From NCBI GenBank assembly GCA_025331445.1, contig JAIWNE010000143.1:1-64000 (forward strand): a stretch of 64,000 nucleotides of DNA, in the 5' to 3' direction. Position 1 is the first letter of the stretch. Every line of letters starts with the position of its first letter. This document shows positions 11,790 through 24,324 of this stretch, in pieces. The translations under genes and the position numbers were made by a program. Origin of the DNA: Blakeslea trispora. Its lineage: Eukaryota; Mucoromycota; Mucoromycetes; Mucorales; Choanephoraceae. The notes under the pieces were generated by a model. That model saw only the letters and a list, made by a program, of their open reading frames with translations. It had not been told where the DNA came from and searched no databases.

Positions 11790-12771
11790 AGGTTTTGATA
11801 AGCTTATTTAGTCGCTAACTTTGAGTTGATTCTATCTACTAGATAATCTGTTCTGTATATCGGTAAAGGCCAAATCTCAAAGCATCCAAAGGTGAGTTTT
11901 TTTGATTATCATCATATAATAAGCTGGTTCTAATCCCTTTATTTTATATTATTTTAATAGTAGTCTATTTGCTCATGACAAGAACCAAGCCGCTTTTGCA
12001 CTTTTTCGCCTTTCTGTAGCTGCTATGATAAGTATTCCGTGGCAAGAAGTGTATATCCAGAGGTAAGTAAAAATTTTCAAGACTGCAGTACGTTTGGCCA
12101 GTAAAGAGACCAAAGTGAGCATGGGAACCTGGTACGTTTAATATAGAATAAGCCAATGGTGCGACGTATAGAGTACGCCCAATATATAGTATATAGTAAT
12201 ATTTGCAATAAATAAACCAATAATATAAAAGAATACAAAAACGTTTTCCGTATTATATTTTAACCGTATACCAAAAGAGTAATGATACAAGGCGTAGCAG
12301 CCAATAAACAAAAGCAATATATACCAAATAAAGAATACATCTTTAAACCAAGGTCGAATAACAAAGAAGTGTATTTATAGTATTCGTATAATAATGTAAC
12401 GTAAAAGAGCCTATGGGAATGAAACAGTGTAAACACCGAACTTTTTTTTGGAGCCAATGACATGCTACACGTTTCAAGCAAAAGAGCAAATAGGATCGAG
12501 GTATAGGCTTGTAATGTTGGTTGAAAGTTAAAGATCACAGGCCGAAAGGTATGTTTTTTGCCAGCCTAAAGAAAGGTACATTTCACGGAAATTAAGGCCT
12601 GAAAGGTATAATTTTTGTCTGCTTGAAAAATTATACATTTCACGCAACATTGAGGCCTGAAAGGTATAATTTCGCTTAAATATACACCTTGTCACATTAA
12701 TGTAGTTTATACATTTCACGGGACTTTCGCCGTGAAAGTTCCGTGAAATGTATAAAATTTTTTTTGTAGTG
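11790..12771. other. CT2d arm: remnant of the D transcript and subterminal repeats
   Basis: The region corresponds to CT6 36810-37800 in reverse. It keeps exon/intron-like blocks of the D unit (for example 11960-12061, followed by GTAAGTAAAA). It also has the subterminal repeats of this family: ACATTTCACGG and CTTTCAGGCCT motifs repeated about four times each between 12540 and 12771. No intact gene. Confidence 0.65.
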
Positions 12772-12773
12772 GA

Positions 12774-13040
12774 CACGTCAAAATTTTTTTTGGCAGGATC
12801 CTGTCAGAATCGGGGCGTATCTGACCAGTGTCTGACAGTGTCAAAATAGGGACAACTTTGCACTATTAAATGACAATGTCAGACCTCCGCCAGAATCTGA
12901 CAATTATTGCCTGCATAAAAATTGTCAGAATAATGTCAGAATCTGGGGGATCTTACCTGTCAACTGACAAAAAAAAACTGTCAGAATCTGGAGGTTTCTG
13001 ACAGGTATACGACACTTTTTTACCGTCAGAATCCACACCT
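12774..13040. repeat. CT3 left subterminal repeat cluster (CTGTCAGAATC)
   Basis: Dense direct and inverted copies of the 11-mer CTGTCAGAATC and its shortened forms occur (for example near 12800, 12945, 12985 and 13023). Clusters like this are typical binding platforms for CACTA accessory proteins. The cluster is specific to CT3/CT1 and absent from the other families in the window. Confidence 0.75.
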
Positions 13041-13599
13041 TACTTTATTATGATTCGTTGATTTTCGTTGATTTTCTTCATTTCTTTTACCTTTTTGGAC
13101 TTTTTGTGTTTCCTTCGGTCTTTCGTTCATACGTCTCATAGGCTCATTGACGTTACATTATTACACAATTATTAAAACACACTTCTTTACCATTCGACCT
13201 TAGTTCAAAGATGTATGCTTTATTTAGATCATTTCCCTTTCCTTCTTAGGACATCGCCCTTTAGAACATTGATGATTAAAAATAGCTCAAATCACGCAAT
13301 AAAATATTGGCTTATTCGTTTATACTATTGGTTTATTTCAAAAAATATTACTATATATAATCCACATGCTACCACGATCTATTGATTCATTGGCGCAATA
13401 TTTTGCTAAATACTACCAGGATCCCCTTCCCTTCCTTACCTTACTCGCGGTGTCTTCAGCCACACTTTCAGAGCCTGTTTTGCTGATGCCAAAAAACGTT
13501 CTTGCTGTTGCGCTCACCATCGACGTCAAGAACATGGCTTGTAAGAAAACACCCAGGAAGAAACTCTATCTTGTAGCCTGGAATAAGCGGTTTTAGCCA

Positions 13600-14060
13600 T
13601 TAGAAAGCCTCGGATTCGCACTGCCAAAGAGCCAAAGAAAGGAAGCCAAGAGCGCCTATTAATAAAAAAGAAAGATTAGGAACAAATGGTTGCTATAGAT
13701 GAGTTCTAAAGACATTACCTTTAGGAATACACGAGCTAAGAGTCATAACTACAAGGAAGCAACATAGTATTTACGTCTAAAAAGAATAGTTAGTATCAAA
13801 ATAATAGGTCTTTAATAAAGCGTGCTTACCCAAGTTCACAAGAAGCCTTTCGACTAGCAACAAAAGCAAAGAGCCAACCCAAGCCATTGCTTAGAGGACA
13901 CCTAAACTTCAAAAAATTAGTAATAAGATCGTTTTCATTGATGGGTTAATAACCTACCTTTCAAGTATACATCAATGATAGCAGAGGCATTCAGTTATTT
14001 CCTATTTAAAAGAAACTCTAGAGTATATGCTTTAGTTAAAGGGCCTCTTTAATATGAACT
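13600..14060 (-). other. CT3 D-type intron-dense divergent unit, coding status doubtful
   Basis: On the minus strand there are well-formed short introns: donor GTAGGT near 13957, GTAAGC near 13828 with acceptor TTTTTAG near 13778, and GTAATG near 13717 with acceptor TTAATAG near 13662. The exons between them are 60-75 nt. One exon gives a hydrophobic run starting MAWVGSLLLLLVERLL, but no frame stays open through all exons. The last exon shares a GCAGTGCG-like phrase with the D unit of CT5. It may be a decayed gene or a spliced leader/non-coding RNA. Confidence 0.4.
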
Positions 14061-14304
14061 AAGTTACCATGAACCAGTAGAAAGTGGAAAGAATAGAGAA
14101 AAAAGAAATAAATTAAAAAAAGTTCCAAGTAAAAACTTTATTGGTACTTCAGCCTCTGCTAACCTATACCCAGCTCACTTACCTTTGCAAATCTAACCTA
14201 CCTATCAGCTAAATTTAGAGAACATATAAAAACTATAAATGTCATTCACAATTCAATCTCTATATCCCATTATTCTTATTTCTCATCTCATAGTTATCTG
14301 TAAA

Positions 14305-15491
14305 ATGTTTCACACCAACAACATCAATGCTGACAACGCTCCTACCAACAGAGGTATACCTGTTGTTGCCACAAGTAGTAGTGCTCCTCGCCGTTCAGTC
14401 CCTGAGTACCGCCAGCCCACCATTTCCTCTGAGCAGCGCAATTTCAAGCAAATGGAAGTTGCCATCAAGAAGTTGGAAGTTGCTCAACAAAAGAGTGACA
14501 AGCTGGTTGAGCAGTTGATCAGAGAAAATCAAGAGCTCAAGGCCAAGTTTAAAAGCAAGCCTCAAGACTCCAATCGCTTTGGTTTTCCTGGTTCAGATGC
14601 TGAATTACAAGGATTGAAAGTAAACAACGAGAACAAAGCAGTGTAGAACCATTTACTTACTAATGTTTAATAGAAAACTATCGTCGAATGCGAAATGGAA
14701 AGACTAGGCGAGACAGGATGGAACCTTGACGAAACACTGATGCTTGGTTCTACTAATAAAGAGATAGTCAAGCTCATCATCCGAGACTTTCTTGGCCACT
14801 CCGACTTGTTACTGTTGCTAAAGAAGTACCAGTGGATGAACTGCAGCATCGTCAAGTTTGTGAAGTCTGTGCTTCGTAACCGATTCAAGAATGCCAAGGA
14901 TCGTATCAAGAATGCAGAAAGACCTGAACATGTACAGAGGGCAAACAAGATTCGCAAGCGAATCAATAACCGTAAAAGCAAGGTAATAAGCATTCTATAT
15001 CGTAATAACATACCCTAGTTGCTAACATTGATATTTCAAATATCTAGATCTTGGCCAAAAGACTCGAAACCTTTGCGAGAAACGAGGCATTCTTTACTAA
15101 CGACTTGCTTCGATTTGAAGGAGCCCGTCCTGCCTATGGTACCAAGGCCGAGTGTCTGTCTGTTCTGGTCTCGGACATAATGTCTGATCAAGAAGAAGAG
15201 GTTGATGAAACCAACACTACGTTCAGGTTCAGACGTGTACCAACCTACAGAAGCATCATCGTAAGTTATTATGATAGAATCTTTGCAAAAAAAGATTTGA
15301 CCAATACTTTTTGATAGTGTGATGCCTTCTTTGATGAGATTGATGACCTGAGAACTGCCGAGAACAAGGAAAAAAATCCTCAGTACACCCCCACCAATGT
15401 TGGCCCAAGAAGATATGTCGAACGTCTCGGTGTCAATCCCAAGGTTTCTGAGTCGATGCCTTCTTGGTGTTTGGAATCTGAGCGAATGTAA
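14305..15491 (+). CDS. CT3 gene A: coiled-coil/acidic transposon accessory protein
   Basis: Exons 14305-14619, 14674-14982, 15048-15260 and 15318-15491 join in frame into 336 residues. Exon lengths 309, 213 and 174 are identical to those of CT1. The start at 14305 is preferred over 14239 because the protein then aligns with the Pro/Arg-rich N-terminus of the other copies and because the 14239 extension is not conserved. Features: N-terminal basic/Pro region, coiled coil about residues 45-80, central GWNLDETLMLGS block, DIMSDQEEEVDE acidic motif, C-terminal MPSW. It converges with gene C (stops 33 bp apart). Role is inferred to be DNA binding at subterminal repeats; no catalytic motif is visible. 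Confidence 0.8.
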
Positions 15492-15523
15492 TTTTTTTTT
15501 GACAATAAAGGTCGTTTTTTTTA

Positions 15524-16309
15524 TTATATGATGCGTCTTGGGAAATCAGCTGTGACAATGATATTTGTAAACGATGTCTTTTGTATATGAATAGGTGTAT
15601 AAAACTTTTGAACAGGCATAATTGAATAAGAGCCTTTCTTTTCTATTTCATCTCTAAAAGGTCGCATAAAATCATTGGTAAGCATGTCGTGTGTTTCTTT
15701 ACCTTTGCGAGGATTTTTGAACCACTCAACAAAGGCAAAGTAATGGTCCAATTTTTCATATCCTCCATACTCTGAAACAAATTCAGCCGTATGCTTGAAA
15801 AAGTATTTGACCGAACCTGCTCTGAGATGCTCTTAATAATGGTCCATTTCAACACCTTCCAAATCGTCATTCTCGACATCGTTGCGCCTATATGCATTGA
15901 ATGCTGTAGCAGTTTTATCACCATGCAACTTGGACTTGTACACATAGCCAAGTACTTTGATTTCCTTGAACTTTTCTATATGGTTTTGCACGGTGATAGG
16001 TACTGCATACTGTCTTTCGTAATACGCTTTAAGGCACTGCAGATCGTCAGTGCTCATCGTCTTGCTTTCTCTCTTTGCCCAATGGATGTCCACATAGCCG
16101 GACTCAGAGAGTCGTTCAAAACCTTTGGGATCACCGTTGATTTCTGAAAACTCAATAAGTGCATTCAGTGAAAAAGGTACTGTGATGTCGATGGCAACAG
16201 GCTCGCTAGTTGCAACAACTGTCTGTACAGTCTCGCTAGTTTCCTCGGTCTCGCCGTCTCTGACCATACGTGCGAGGTTGTCTAAGAAGCTTCTTGTTAA
16301 TTGATTCAT
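15524..16309 (-). pseudogene. CT3 gene C: Tnp2 C-terminal-domain protein, one nonsense codon
   Basis: The frame opens at 16309 (MNQLTRSFLDNLARM) and runs to 15524, broken only by a TAA at 15833-15835. The product matches the C-terminal part of the transposase that is fused to gene B in CT9. Shared signatures include INGDPKGFE, an LQCLKAYYERQY-like block, EHLRAGSVKYFFKH, LDHYFAFVEWFKNPRK and a final PVQKFY..IH segment. Its function is not known; in fused Tnp2 proteins the region follows the catalytic domain. It lies on the same strand as B, about 570 bp downstream of the B stop, with its own Met start. A 31-codon upstream extension of the frame is not conserved. Confidence 0.75.
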
Positions 16310-16744
16310 TTTAAACGTAAAGGTGGCTTTTAAATATAAAAAAGTAGAGAAAGAAAAAAGAAAGAAAAAAACTTCAGGCACATTTACATTAGGTAACACA
16401 GATGTGAGTTAGAACTGAGTCACAAAATAAATTTTAATTCCCTTACTTCCAAGAAAAAACTTTTTCTTTCTTTTACCTTATATTCCCATCGCCTCTTAGT
16501 TCAACTCTAGAAGCGATTCACCTTCGACAACAAGAAGCAGCAACTTCACATACATGGCAGCGTTTTTCGAGACTTATTAGAGGAAAAAACAAATCGATTC
16601 ACAAACGAGACTATATCCAAAAAATAAAAACGAACATGTCTACGAATTTTACTTTCAACTTTACGGTTTTATTACAACAAGAAAGTATTTACATAATATA
16701 CAGTGTATTTGAAGGAGGGAGATTAAGAGATTAACGAATATGGA

Positions 16745-16840
16745 ACGGATTGAGAGACAAGAGACAAAAGGAAAGACAAAAGGAAAGACAAAAGGAAAGA
16801 CAAAAGAAAAGACAAAAGGAAGGACAAGAAGCAAAGAAGG
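16745..16840. repeat. Minisatellite AAAGGAAAGAC downstream of gene B
   Basis: About seven tandem copies of the 11-mer CAAAAGGAAAGA (with AAAAG/AAGGAC variants) lie in the 3' flank of CT3 gene B, just beyond its stop codon. It is not a subterminal repeat, since it lies in the middle of the element. It is probably simple slippage. Confidence 0.8.
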
Positions 16841-16878
16841 AGAGACAAAGGTGAAATAGGTAAAGCATAGGAACGAAC

Positions 16879-19368
16879 TTAGGGGTCATAGTAAAGAGTA
16901 ACCGAAGCAGCATCATATGCAAAGACATTTGACTGCATTTGGCGCATGTAAGTTTTTTCTATGCCTTGTTTGTGGTTGGTATTGATCTTCTTTACATATA
17001 GATTGTTGCGTTCAAAATTGAAGCCCCAGAAGCAAGAGATTGGACCAAACTTGTAAATAGAATCCCGTAAATGGAGCATGAAATGAAAGTTTGGCACAAC
17101 CGACTGCTTTCCATAATGGCGTTCAAAACGTTTAGCGAAAGTAAGTAGATGGTTATGAGCCACTTCAATATCATTAACTTTCATTGCATGACCATCCAAG
17201 AGTCGAAGAGCGGCAATCAAGTGTTTCAATGTCTCATATTTGGCTTGTCCATTTTCTTCTTTATCACCGGCAAACAAAGGACGGAGAACATTGCTGGCCA
17301 TCGTAGACATAAAATCCTTCAGTTCTACTGCCTTGATGTTTGCAAACCCATTGTTGGTGATCTTACCAGCAATGGGCTTCCCGGATGCTTGATGATTATA
17401 GAGGAACTTGGTTTGCAGCTGAAACTGGATTTTCTCAAAACCTTTTTCTGGAACCATATCCAGCAAAGCCTTCTTAACAATGCCCAAGTACAGCGCATGC
17501 ATTGGTTCAATTGCAATTAAATTGTAAGAGAAGTAGGGTAGCCTGAACAAAACAGAATAGCGGACGCCTGTTTCTTTTTCCAAGTCTTCTCTAGCTTTTG
17601 CTGTCTTGGCCTGTTTTCATGCACGAGAACTTGCTCTGGTTTCTTCGGTATCTCGCTTTACCCAAGTATTACAATCCCAGTGGCAGTAGTTGAGATGAAA
17701 TTTGTGACCTGGCAATGCTTCAAATCTGGTCTTGCAAAGGTGACAACCTGCCTTGCTGTTGTAAGACATGGCACACGCTAACTTCTTGGTGGCAGGAAGA
17801 TCAGAGCTGATGGTACCAAGACAAGCCTTTACCTTGTTGATCTGGATTGATCCGTCTTTCATCACCATCTTCATATCGACACCCTTAAGCAATACCAGTA
17901 GTTCATCAACCAAAGGCTCCAGGTAATGATTGATAGCAGTGGTGATAGGCTCTTTAGGACCAGGAATAGCCCCTACGAACAGCATATTTTCTTTTTGGTC
18001 GCGACCATCAGTCTTGCTCAGGTTCTGGATGGTGAGATAGATACAGCCAACACTATAGGTAGCCTTGTACGGACCAAACCAGTCAATGTTTAAAGTGAGC
18101 ATCAAGTTATAGTCAGAGCTCAAAACGAAAGGCAAAGCGTCTGTTGGAAGGGCTTTAAGGGAGGAGAAATTGGTTGCATCGTAGAAGTCTGTAAGGTAAC
18201 CTTGGACAACTGTTCTTTCTTTCCATGCCTTGACTCTTTCAGCAAAGCCTTGTCTTAAAAAGAATTTCTTCAAAATAGTGACCAGAGAACAATAAGCATA
18301 CTCCTTAAGGGGGATAAGCTTGCTCTCTTTTGCGTTGTGCTGATGTTCTTACATCTTGCCCATACAAAAAGGATTCTGTCTCTGGGGAACAAAGGCGGCT
18401 TTAGTCAAGTCAGCATCGCACATCATGTCTTCTTCGCTAGGGTTTTCTTTCAAAAGTGACAGCTTGTGACAATCCGAGCAGACAGCATAGTATCGAATGC
18501 CCTCATGACTGTACGTTGTCAAGTCGTTGCGCTTTAAAAAGGTGGCCATACTCTTAGAAAACTTGAAAGAATCGTTGTTCAACTTCAAGACATAGTTAAG
18601 ACACTCCATGATCATTTCACTATCCTTTCTAGCGATGTTTCTGTTGTTTAAAAGGGTGATCATCATAGAAAAGATTTCGGCAGAAGGAGAAAGAGAACGA
18701 ATGGTTTTATCAGCTAAGTATTAAAGAATCCGAATTAGATGAATTGTTCTCATTGATAGCTTATAATTTTATTTACTTATAGAAAGAAGTCAACTCTTGC
18801 GAAGTACCAGATTCAAGCAATGCATCAGAATGGCTATTGTTGACCAATGTTTCAGATGACAATTGGCCGGCATCAAAATCATTAGCACCACAGTCTACAT
18901 CAAGGTCATTGAAGGCAGGTAAAAGAGATTCTTGCTCATCAACAATGGAGAACTCCTCTTGATTGGTAGAGTTAGCTGATTCCTGTTCAGCAGCAGTAAC
19001 GACAGCATCTAAATGATCATTTTGGAGTAGTTTAGGTAAGATTGTTTATAGAGTATGATATGTCATAGGTAACTTACCTTTGTTAGAGTCATCTTGTTCA
19101 GGACAGAAAGTGCGAGCTTTCTTGAGAATGGTGTATCCTTTTATTAGATGGTCAATCAAGAGTTAGTATTTGATCTAAAGGACCTAAGAGAACGATGAAA
19201 ATGGTTCTTACCTGAGGTTTTCTTCCATTCTTCGAACTTCATTCCGTTGAAGAGCTTGCGTTTTTTGTGGTAACGCATTTTGGAGTAGGCAACGCATCCA
19301 CTTTTGCTGAAGACAGTGCATTCGTCACAGTGACATTCGTAGAGCTTGGAGGAAGAATTGAAAGACAT
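16879..19368 (-). pseudogene. CT3 gene B: Tnp2-type transposase with nonsense codons
   Basis: Starts at 19368; first exon 19368-19212, second from 19137, further exons down to 16879. Domains: N-terminal zinc motif CHCDECTVF...YHKKR; acidic linker; CSDCHK Cys motif (18490-18460); Tnp2 core with LNIDWFGPY (first catalytic Asp) and an INHYLEPLVDELL segment; CHLCK...YCHWDC zinc motif; PMHALYLGIVKKAL; HFMLHLRDSIYKFG...CFWGFNFERNN near the end. TGA at 17617-17619 replaces a Trp codon and TAA at 18349-18351 replaces an expected Tyr. The last intron donor near 18780 (TATAAGTAAA) also looks weak compared with the TGTAAGT of the other copies. These are substitutions, so this copy is probably dead. Confidence 0.82.
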
Positions 19369-20766
19369 AGTAAGGTTTTAATAATAATAAAGGGTTATGA
19401 TGAAAGAAAGCTTGCTTTATTTCCAATGCCTTTTATATTGTCTTGTCTTTTTACATTATTCATGCAAAAAGTAAATACGAGAATGCCATTTGTTCAGTAG
19501 AGAGTAACGAATCAGAGGAGCCCGATGTTAAAAAAAAGAGTAAATATAGAAGAGATCTTTTGAAGTCAGAGCTTTTGGATCTGTTTGCTGGTATCTTTTG
19601 AAGATGAGCACAAAAAAGGAAATATTATTTTAACTTTTCAAAAATGAAACGCTTTTATTGGTGGATTGACTTTTATTAAAATGTACTCTACAATCGCGTT
19701 GCTATTTTTACTTTCTTGAAAGGATGTCTATGGTACAATCATCCTAATAGAGAAGACACTTTCAAAACCCGTCTTGAGATTGTAATTTTTCTCTTTTAGT
19801 CAGAGCTTGCCAGTGGCTTAACACCAGTAGGCTTTATATTTTACAGCTTTTTGTCTAAACTTTCTTTTTAATACAACGCAATGTGTTTTTGAAAATTTTT
19901 CTTTTATTTTATTTCAAATATTGTACTTTACAAGAAATTTGTTCAGCCATTTCACTTTGTCATCTACAACTGCTTTGAACTACACAGCATATTTCTTGTT
20001 CTTAAACCCTTTGGAATAAACTGCTTGATACTCTTGCTCAATCACTTTTTTTTTATTTCGTGTGTTTCTATTTTTTTAAACTTGTTTCTAGGTAAAAGAT
20101 ATAGCAGAAGGGGATCTTCTTTGTTAATCTTGTTGGACTGCACTACTTGTACGATCAGCATCTCAAATAAAAATAAAGTACTCTTTACTTTATATAACGA
20201 TTAGAAGCATACTTTAGATTTTTACTGTCTATTCTAAAGTCTTTTTCGAGCTAAAAGTGGATGACATTATTACTTTCAAAACAAATACAAGTGTTGTTAT
20301 AAACGTTATTCATTTGTTAGTGTTATTGAATGTTCTCTTCTTCGTCTTTATAACAACATCTATACACAAACTCTTAAATCATATTCATCCACACCAAGAG
20401 AAGGTCAAAATGTTATGACGTCGACATTTATCACTGAGCGAGTGAAGGCAGCCTTTTCTTAAATGCGCCCCATTTTGTATGCTTATCGGTTTTAAAAGTA
20501 CTTGTAATATTTTTTCAAGTCTGTCTCAGCAGAAATAATTAAAGTGTAAATAATATGGCATAAAACAATGAAATTAACGGTACAATTACCGTTTTTGCTT
20601 TAAAGATGTATTAAGGAAATACAAGAAGCTTCATGCAAAGTTTGGCTCCGTTTGGAGTAAAATTGAGTGATTTGGAATTTGTCTGTAAAAATACCCCGGG
20701 TGCCTGCCTATATTATGACAAAATTGTATGTCAGAATCCACCCTACCTATGCAATTTTTTGACGTG
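19369..20766. other. CT3 right arm: gene B promoter side and terminus
   Basis: AT-rich non-coding DNA between the gene B start and the CT3 terminus. One CTGTCAGAATC-type repeat (GTATGTCAGAATCCACC) lies near 20728. I see no further gene. Tracts such as TTTTTTTATTTCG are common, and a TATAAC-like motif near 20194 is of uncertain use. Confidence 0.5.
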
Positions 20767-20769
20767 TAA

Positions 20770-23720
20770 CACTACACATAAAGGATCGTCGCGCGCACGC
20801 CAATTTCTGCGGTTAACTTGACTGTTACGCACGTTCCAGGCAAGTTAACCGCACGGCGCACGCCGTCATGTGTTTTCGCATTGGGACGACAAAGCGGAAC
20901 ACTGTCATGTGTCAACGCATTGGAAGACAGGGCGGAGCAACGTCTTGTGTTTTCGCATGAGAGTTTGAGTGAACCTCTTTGTCTTTCGCTTCCATTAAAG
21001 CGACCTGATTGGATTGTTTACTCATGACATCCTCATTCAATTGGCTTCTTTGACAAAATATACAATCGTTAACTCGTTTTAATTAGCTCCATACTCGGTA
21101 TCTTTATTGAATGTATGCTTTTAATTGGACAAAATGGACTTCTTTACGTCAATACACTTCTTTATGATTGGGTTATATAGGTCAAATATAGAGAATCATA
21201 GGTCTAAAAATAGTGCTTTTTATTATAAAAAAATGGTATATATTGGCTGAAAATAATGGCTTAAACAGGGGGAAATATGAGGGGTACTATAGGAATCCAG
21301 GTAGAATGACTAGGCAGAAATCCAGCCAAAATATTAGGCAAAATGATAGGCAAAATACAGCCAAAAAGCAGGCGAAAGAGCAAAATCAGTTATCACGAAA
21401 TGTTAGAAAAACCTTAGCAAAATGACTATTAAAATGCTAAAACAGTTAGTTATAAAGCAAGCAGAAAATAATGTCATTTACTTACTTTGAAAGACTCATA
21501 AACCATCCGGAAAGTAAAGGGTAATGCGCTAAAACGATAGAAGCTCAACAACAGAAAAGAAACTAGAAAAACTGAATAAGTTAAACCGAAATGAGATAAT
21601 TTAATCATTTACTTACATACTAAAGCATCATAGCACCTCAAGTTATAATCAGATACAATTACGAGTGTCTAAGGTAACTAAATAGAACAGTTAGAGAGGT
21701 CTTGAGTCATACTCAATGGCTTTACTTACTTTTATACCAAGTTTCTCGAGAAAAGACAAAACTACATGACTAATCCTAAGAAAAAAAAAAGATGGTAAGT
21801 AAACAGCAATGTATTTGTATGTCAATTTGTACCTTAAACTATGTATCAGTCTTCATAAGCTCTAAAGATAACATGCCTACATGGAGAATAGTATTCAATA
21901 AATTGTTGCTTAGGTATGGGAAAGTACTTACATGTTTTATTTCAAAATATAAAAAAAGCAAAAGAAATGGAAGAGAAAAGAAAAAAAAAAAAAGGAAAAA
22001 GTATGTCTAAATAAAATGACATATTGACAAATTTCTATTTTCGTGATAAAAAATGAATCGAAAACCAAAAAGATCTGTAAAAATACGATCCGTAGAAAAT
22101 TAGATGAACAGAGATTGAAGATAGATGATTTTTCTCTCTCATCAGTAACACAAAGAATATCTGTTAACATTGTACTTTACATGAGATCTTGCTAATCAGC
22201 TTAATAGTGTAGATATCCATAGGCCATGTAATTCAACTTAACAGATAGTCAAGATGGTTTACTTAGATTGCAAAAGCAAGCCATTTAAAATAGACAATGT
22301 TGACATTAAACGAGCCCTTTTTTTTTTTAAAAAAACAAGTTTTCTGAGGTGTTATTATTTCCCAGACAGTTTTTTTCTTTTTCCTTCTATTTTCTTTTTT
22401 TATTACTAAATGAACTTTTACTCACTACTTGTATATTTTTAACCAAGTTGATGAGCCTCAACAAACTCCGGTCGTCACAACAAAGCAACGCAATGCAAGT
22501 GCGCAATCAACAATCTTACAAGAGTTTAGAAGTTTAGAGCAAAAACCACGTAAACAAAACTAGAATGACTTTGACTGTGTCTACAAAAAAAAAGAGCTAT
22601 CGCCAGCAAACGTGTAAGATCCTCTCATTTCAGCATCACTGTTTTTCTACACCCAAGTTTAGCTATTGTCAGTACACAATTATTGAAATCTACTATTGAA
22701 CGCTCTATTACTAACCAGGTAAAGGTAAGTAATACTTTTGGTTTAGATTGTAAACGGCTCTTTATTGGAATGAACTGCATCACGAACAATGACCTTGAAT
22801 ATTTGGTTGAAGAATTATATTTAAGCAATAAAAAAAAGACAACATCTTGTCAAGTTATTACTTTACTTGTATTTACGGTTATGTTATTCTGGGATGATAT
22901 GTATTGAAACGAGTACAAGGGAATGGAATACGATAAAAAGGGCTGTTAGCATAGAATAGTGTGTGATAATGACTTTGGCTTTACCTTATCTATCAACTAT
23001 AAAAGGGATTAGCGTCTTTGTGTTGTATTTCAAAAATAAACCTTTTATAGGAGTAGCTTTAACAAGATCAACATAAGGATTAAATTATGTTTGTATGTTG
23101 CTACGTCTTTATTTTGACAGCTTTTGGCTTTTCAAACTACCCATCTTTAAGCAATCGTTTAAATGTTTTTTTAGGTGTCTCTTTTATTTTTCAACCTCTT
23201 TTTTTGTGTATTTTTTCTAGTATCCTTTTTTTTTGAGAGTCTCTTTTTTTTAGTGCTTTAAGATTTTTATTTCCCATTTTTAAAAGATTTTCCCAATTAT
23301 TTGTGAGTCTCGTTCTCAATTTTTTAATTTTCTCGTTTCCGAAAGTATTTCCAATTTTTTAAGCAGTGATTTTTCAGGTCTTTGTATTTTTTGAAGAAAA
23401 AATGACAAGACATTTCAAACTCCTCAGCATTAAGGAAATCAAGTTGCTTCAAAATCTTAGGCAGAGAAAAAATCACTGCCAAAAAATTTAAAGAGCGAAA
23501 TTTCTTTAAGCAGTGAAATGATAAAAGAAATGTAAATGGTAATAACTTTATGAATATACATCCGATTTTAAATCTGTAAGAAGTTTTGGAAGCCTAGAAA
23601 ATACATCTAATTTCTGCAAAAAAAACCAGCAATTTTTATTGTCAAAATCAAAAGTTGGAAAAATAAGCACATGTTAGCCGCACGTGTCCGACGTGCGTCC
23701 GACACGGGTTAGGTGTAGTG
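20770..23720. mobile_element. CT4n: non-autonomous CACTA-type element, copy 1
   Basis: Ends are CACTACACATAAAGG (20770) and GGTTAGGTGTAGTG (23720), so the terminal inverted repeat is about 8 bp, CACTACAC. There is no transposase gene. It is a direct repeat of 47058-50041, nearly colinear over 2.95 kb with scattered substitutions and small indels. Left-arm segments (the phrase AAAATGGACTTCTTTACG near 21130 and repeated AGGCAAAAT/AGGCAGAAT units near 21310-21370) resemble the left arm of CT9, so a CT9-like transposase may mobilise it. D-type intron/exon blocks occur at about 21430-21790. No target duplication is found. Confidence 0.75.
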
Positions 23721-24324
23721 GGCCACTACAGAAAAAAAAACACAAGTTTAGCGCAGATATAGGGCCTAAATCTGCGCTAAACTTGTGAAGTTGAATTAGG
23801 TGACAAACATGGCATTAAACTTGCATTTCTGATTTAAGCCCTAATCCTGCGTCAAACTTGTGTTTCTTAAAGCAGGTGAAAAACACAAGTTTAAGACCTC
23901 TTCATCATATATTTCATGGCAATCCTTTGATCCTATTCGCTCTTTTCATCAATACGTGCTCTCTATCATTGGCTTAAAATGACCTTTGGTATTTGCGTTT
24001 TAGATTCTTATAGGCTCTTCAGGTTACATTATTACACTCATTTTCAATAATACTGCTTTTTCATTTGATTATATTTTAAAGATGTGTTCTTTATTTGGTA
24101 TATATTGCTTTTCATAATTGGCTAGTGTATTTTTTTTGTTTATATTTGATATTTGGTAGAAATAGAATACGGAAAACGTTTGCTTATCCTTCCATATCAT
24201 TGGCTTGCTTGATATTGGATGTACTAGGTTCCCATACGCAACTTTCCCATGGGTAGTGAAGCGTCTACATATTGCACTTACCTTTGCACCTATCATTTGG
24301 ACCAGTATACGCAGCTCCTTTATT

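Larger units (their letters stand above)
6141..12771 (-). mobile_element. CT2d: internally deleted CACTA derivative of CT6 (carries a MULE)
   Basis: Ends are CACTACAAAA at 6141 and GTAGTG at 12771, with a 3-bp target duplication GAC (6138-6140 and 12772-12774). Without the MULE and its duplicated target the element is about 2.17 kb. Its two arms are the inverted counterparts of both CT6 ends: 6141-6915 matches 47053 back to about 43640 (minus the Tc1 insert), and about 6950-12771 matches 38185 back to 36810. Genes A, B and C are missing. The deletion junction lies in an A-rich stretch near 6910-6950. This is the same type of derivative as maize dSpm: non-autonomous but with both termini. Confidence 0.88.
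12774..20766 (+). mobile_element. CT3: CACTA-type element with genes A, C and B
   Basis: Both termini read inward as CACGTCAAAA (12774 and reverse from 20766), so this family has CACGTC ends rather than CACTACA. Gene A is on the plus strand, and C and B are on the minus strand. Subterminal repeats CTGTCAGAATC occur about ten times in 12790-13035, and one or more near 20730. The left terminus abuts CT2d, whose 3-bp duplication overlaps the first base of CT3, so CT2d inserted later. No matching target duplication is visible (GCGA on the left, TAA on the right). Confidence 0.78.

Noticed and set aside
21792..22010. Short frames in CT4n/CT7n as genes
   Set aside because: The two copies differ by frameshifts in these frames and the products are Lys/Phe-rich low complexity.
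20770..23720. Target duplication for CT4n
   Set aside because: Flanks TAA/GGC and CTTC/C do not match at either copy, so no duplication is claimed.
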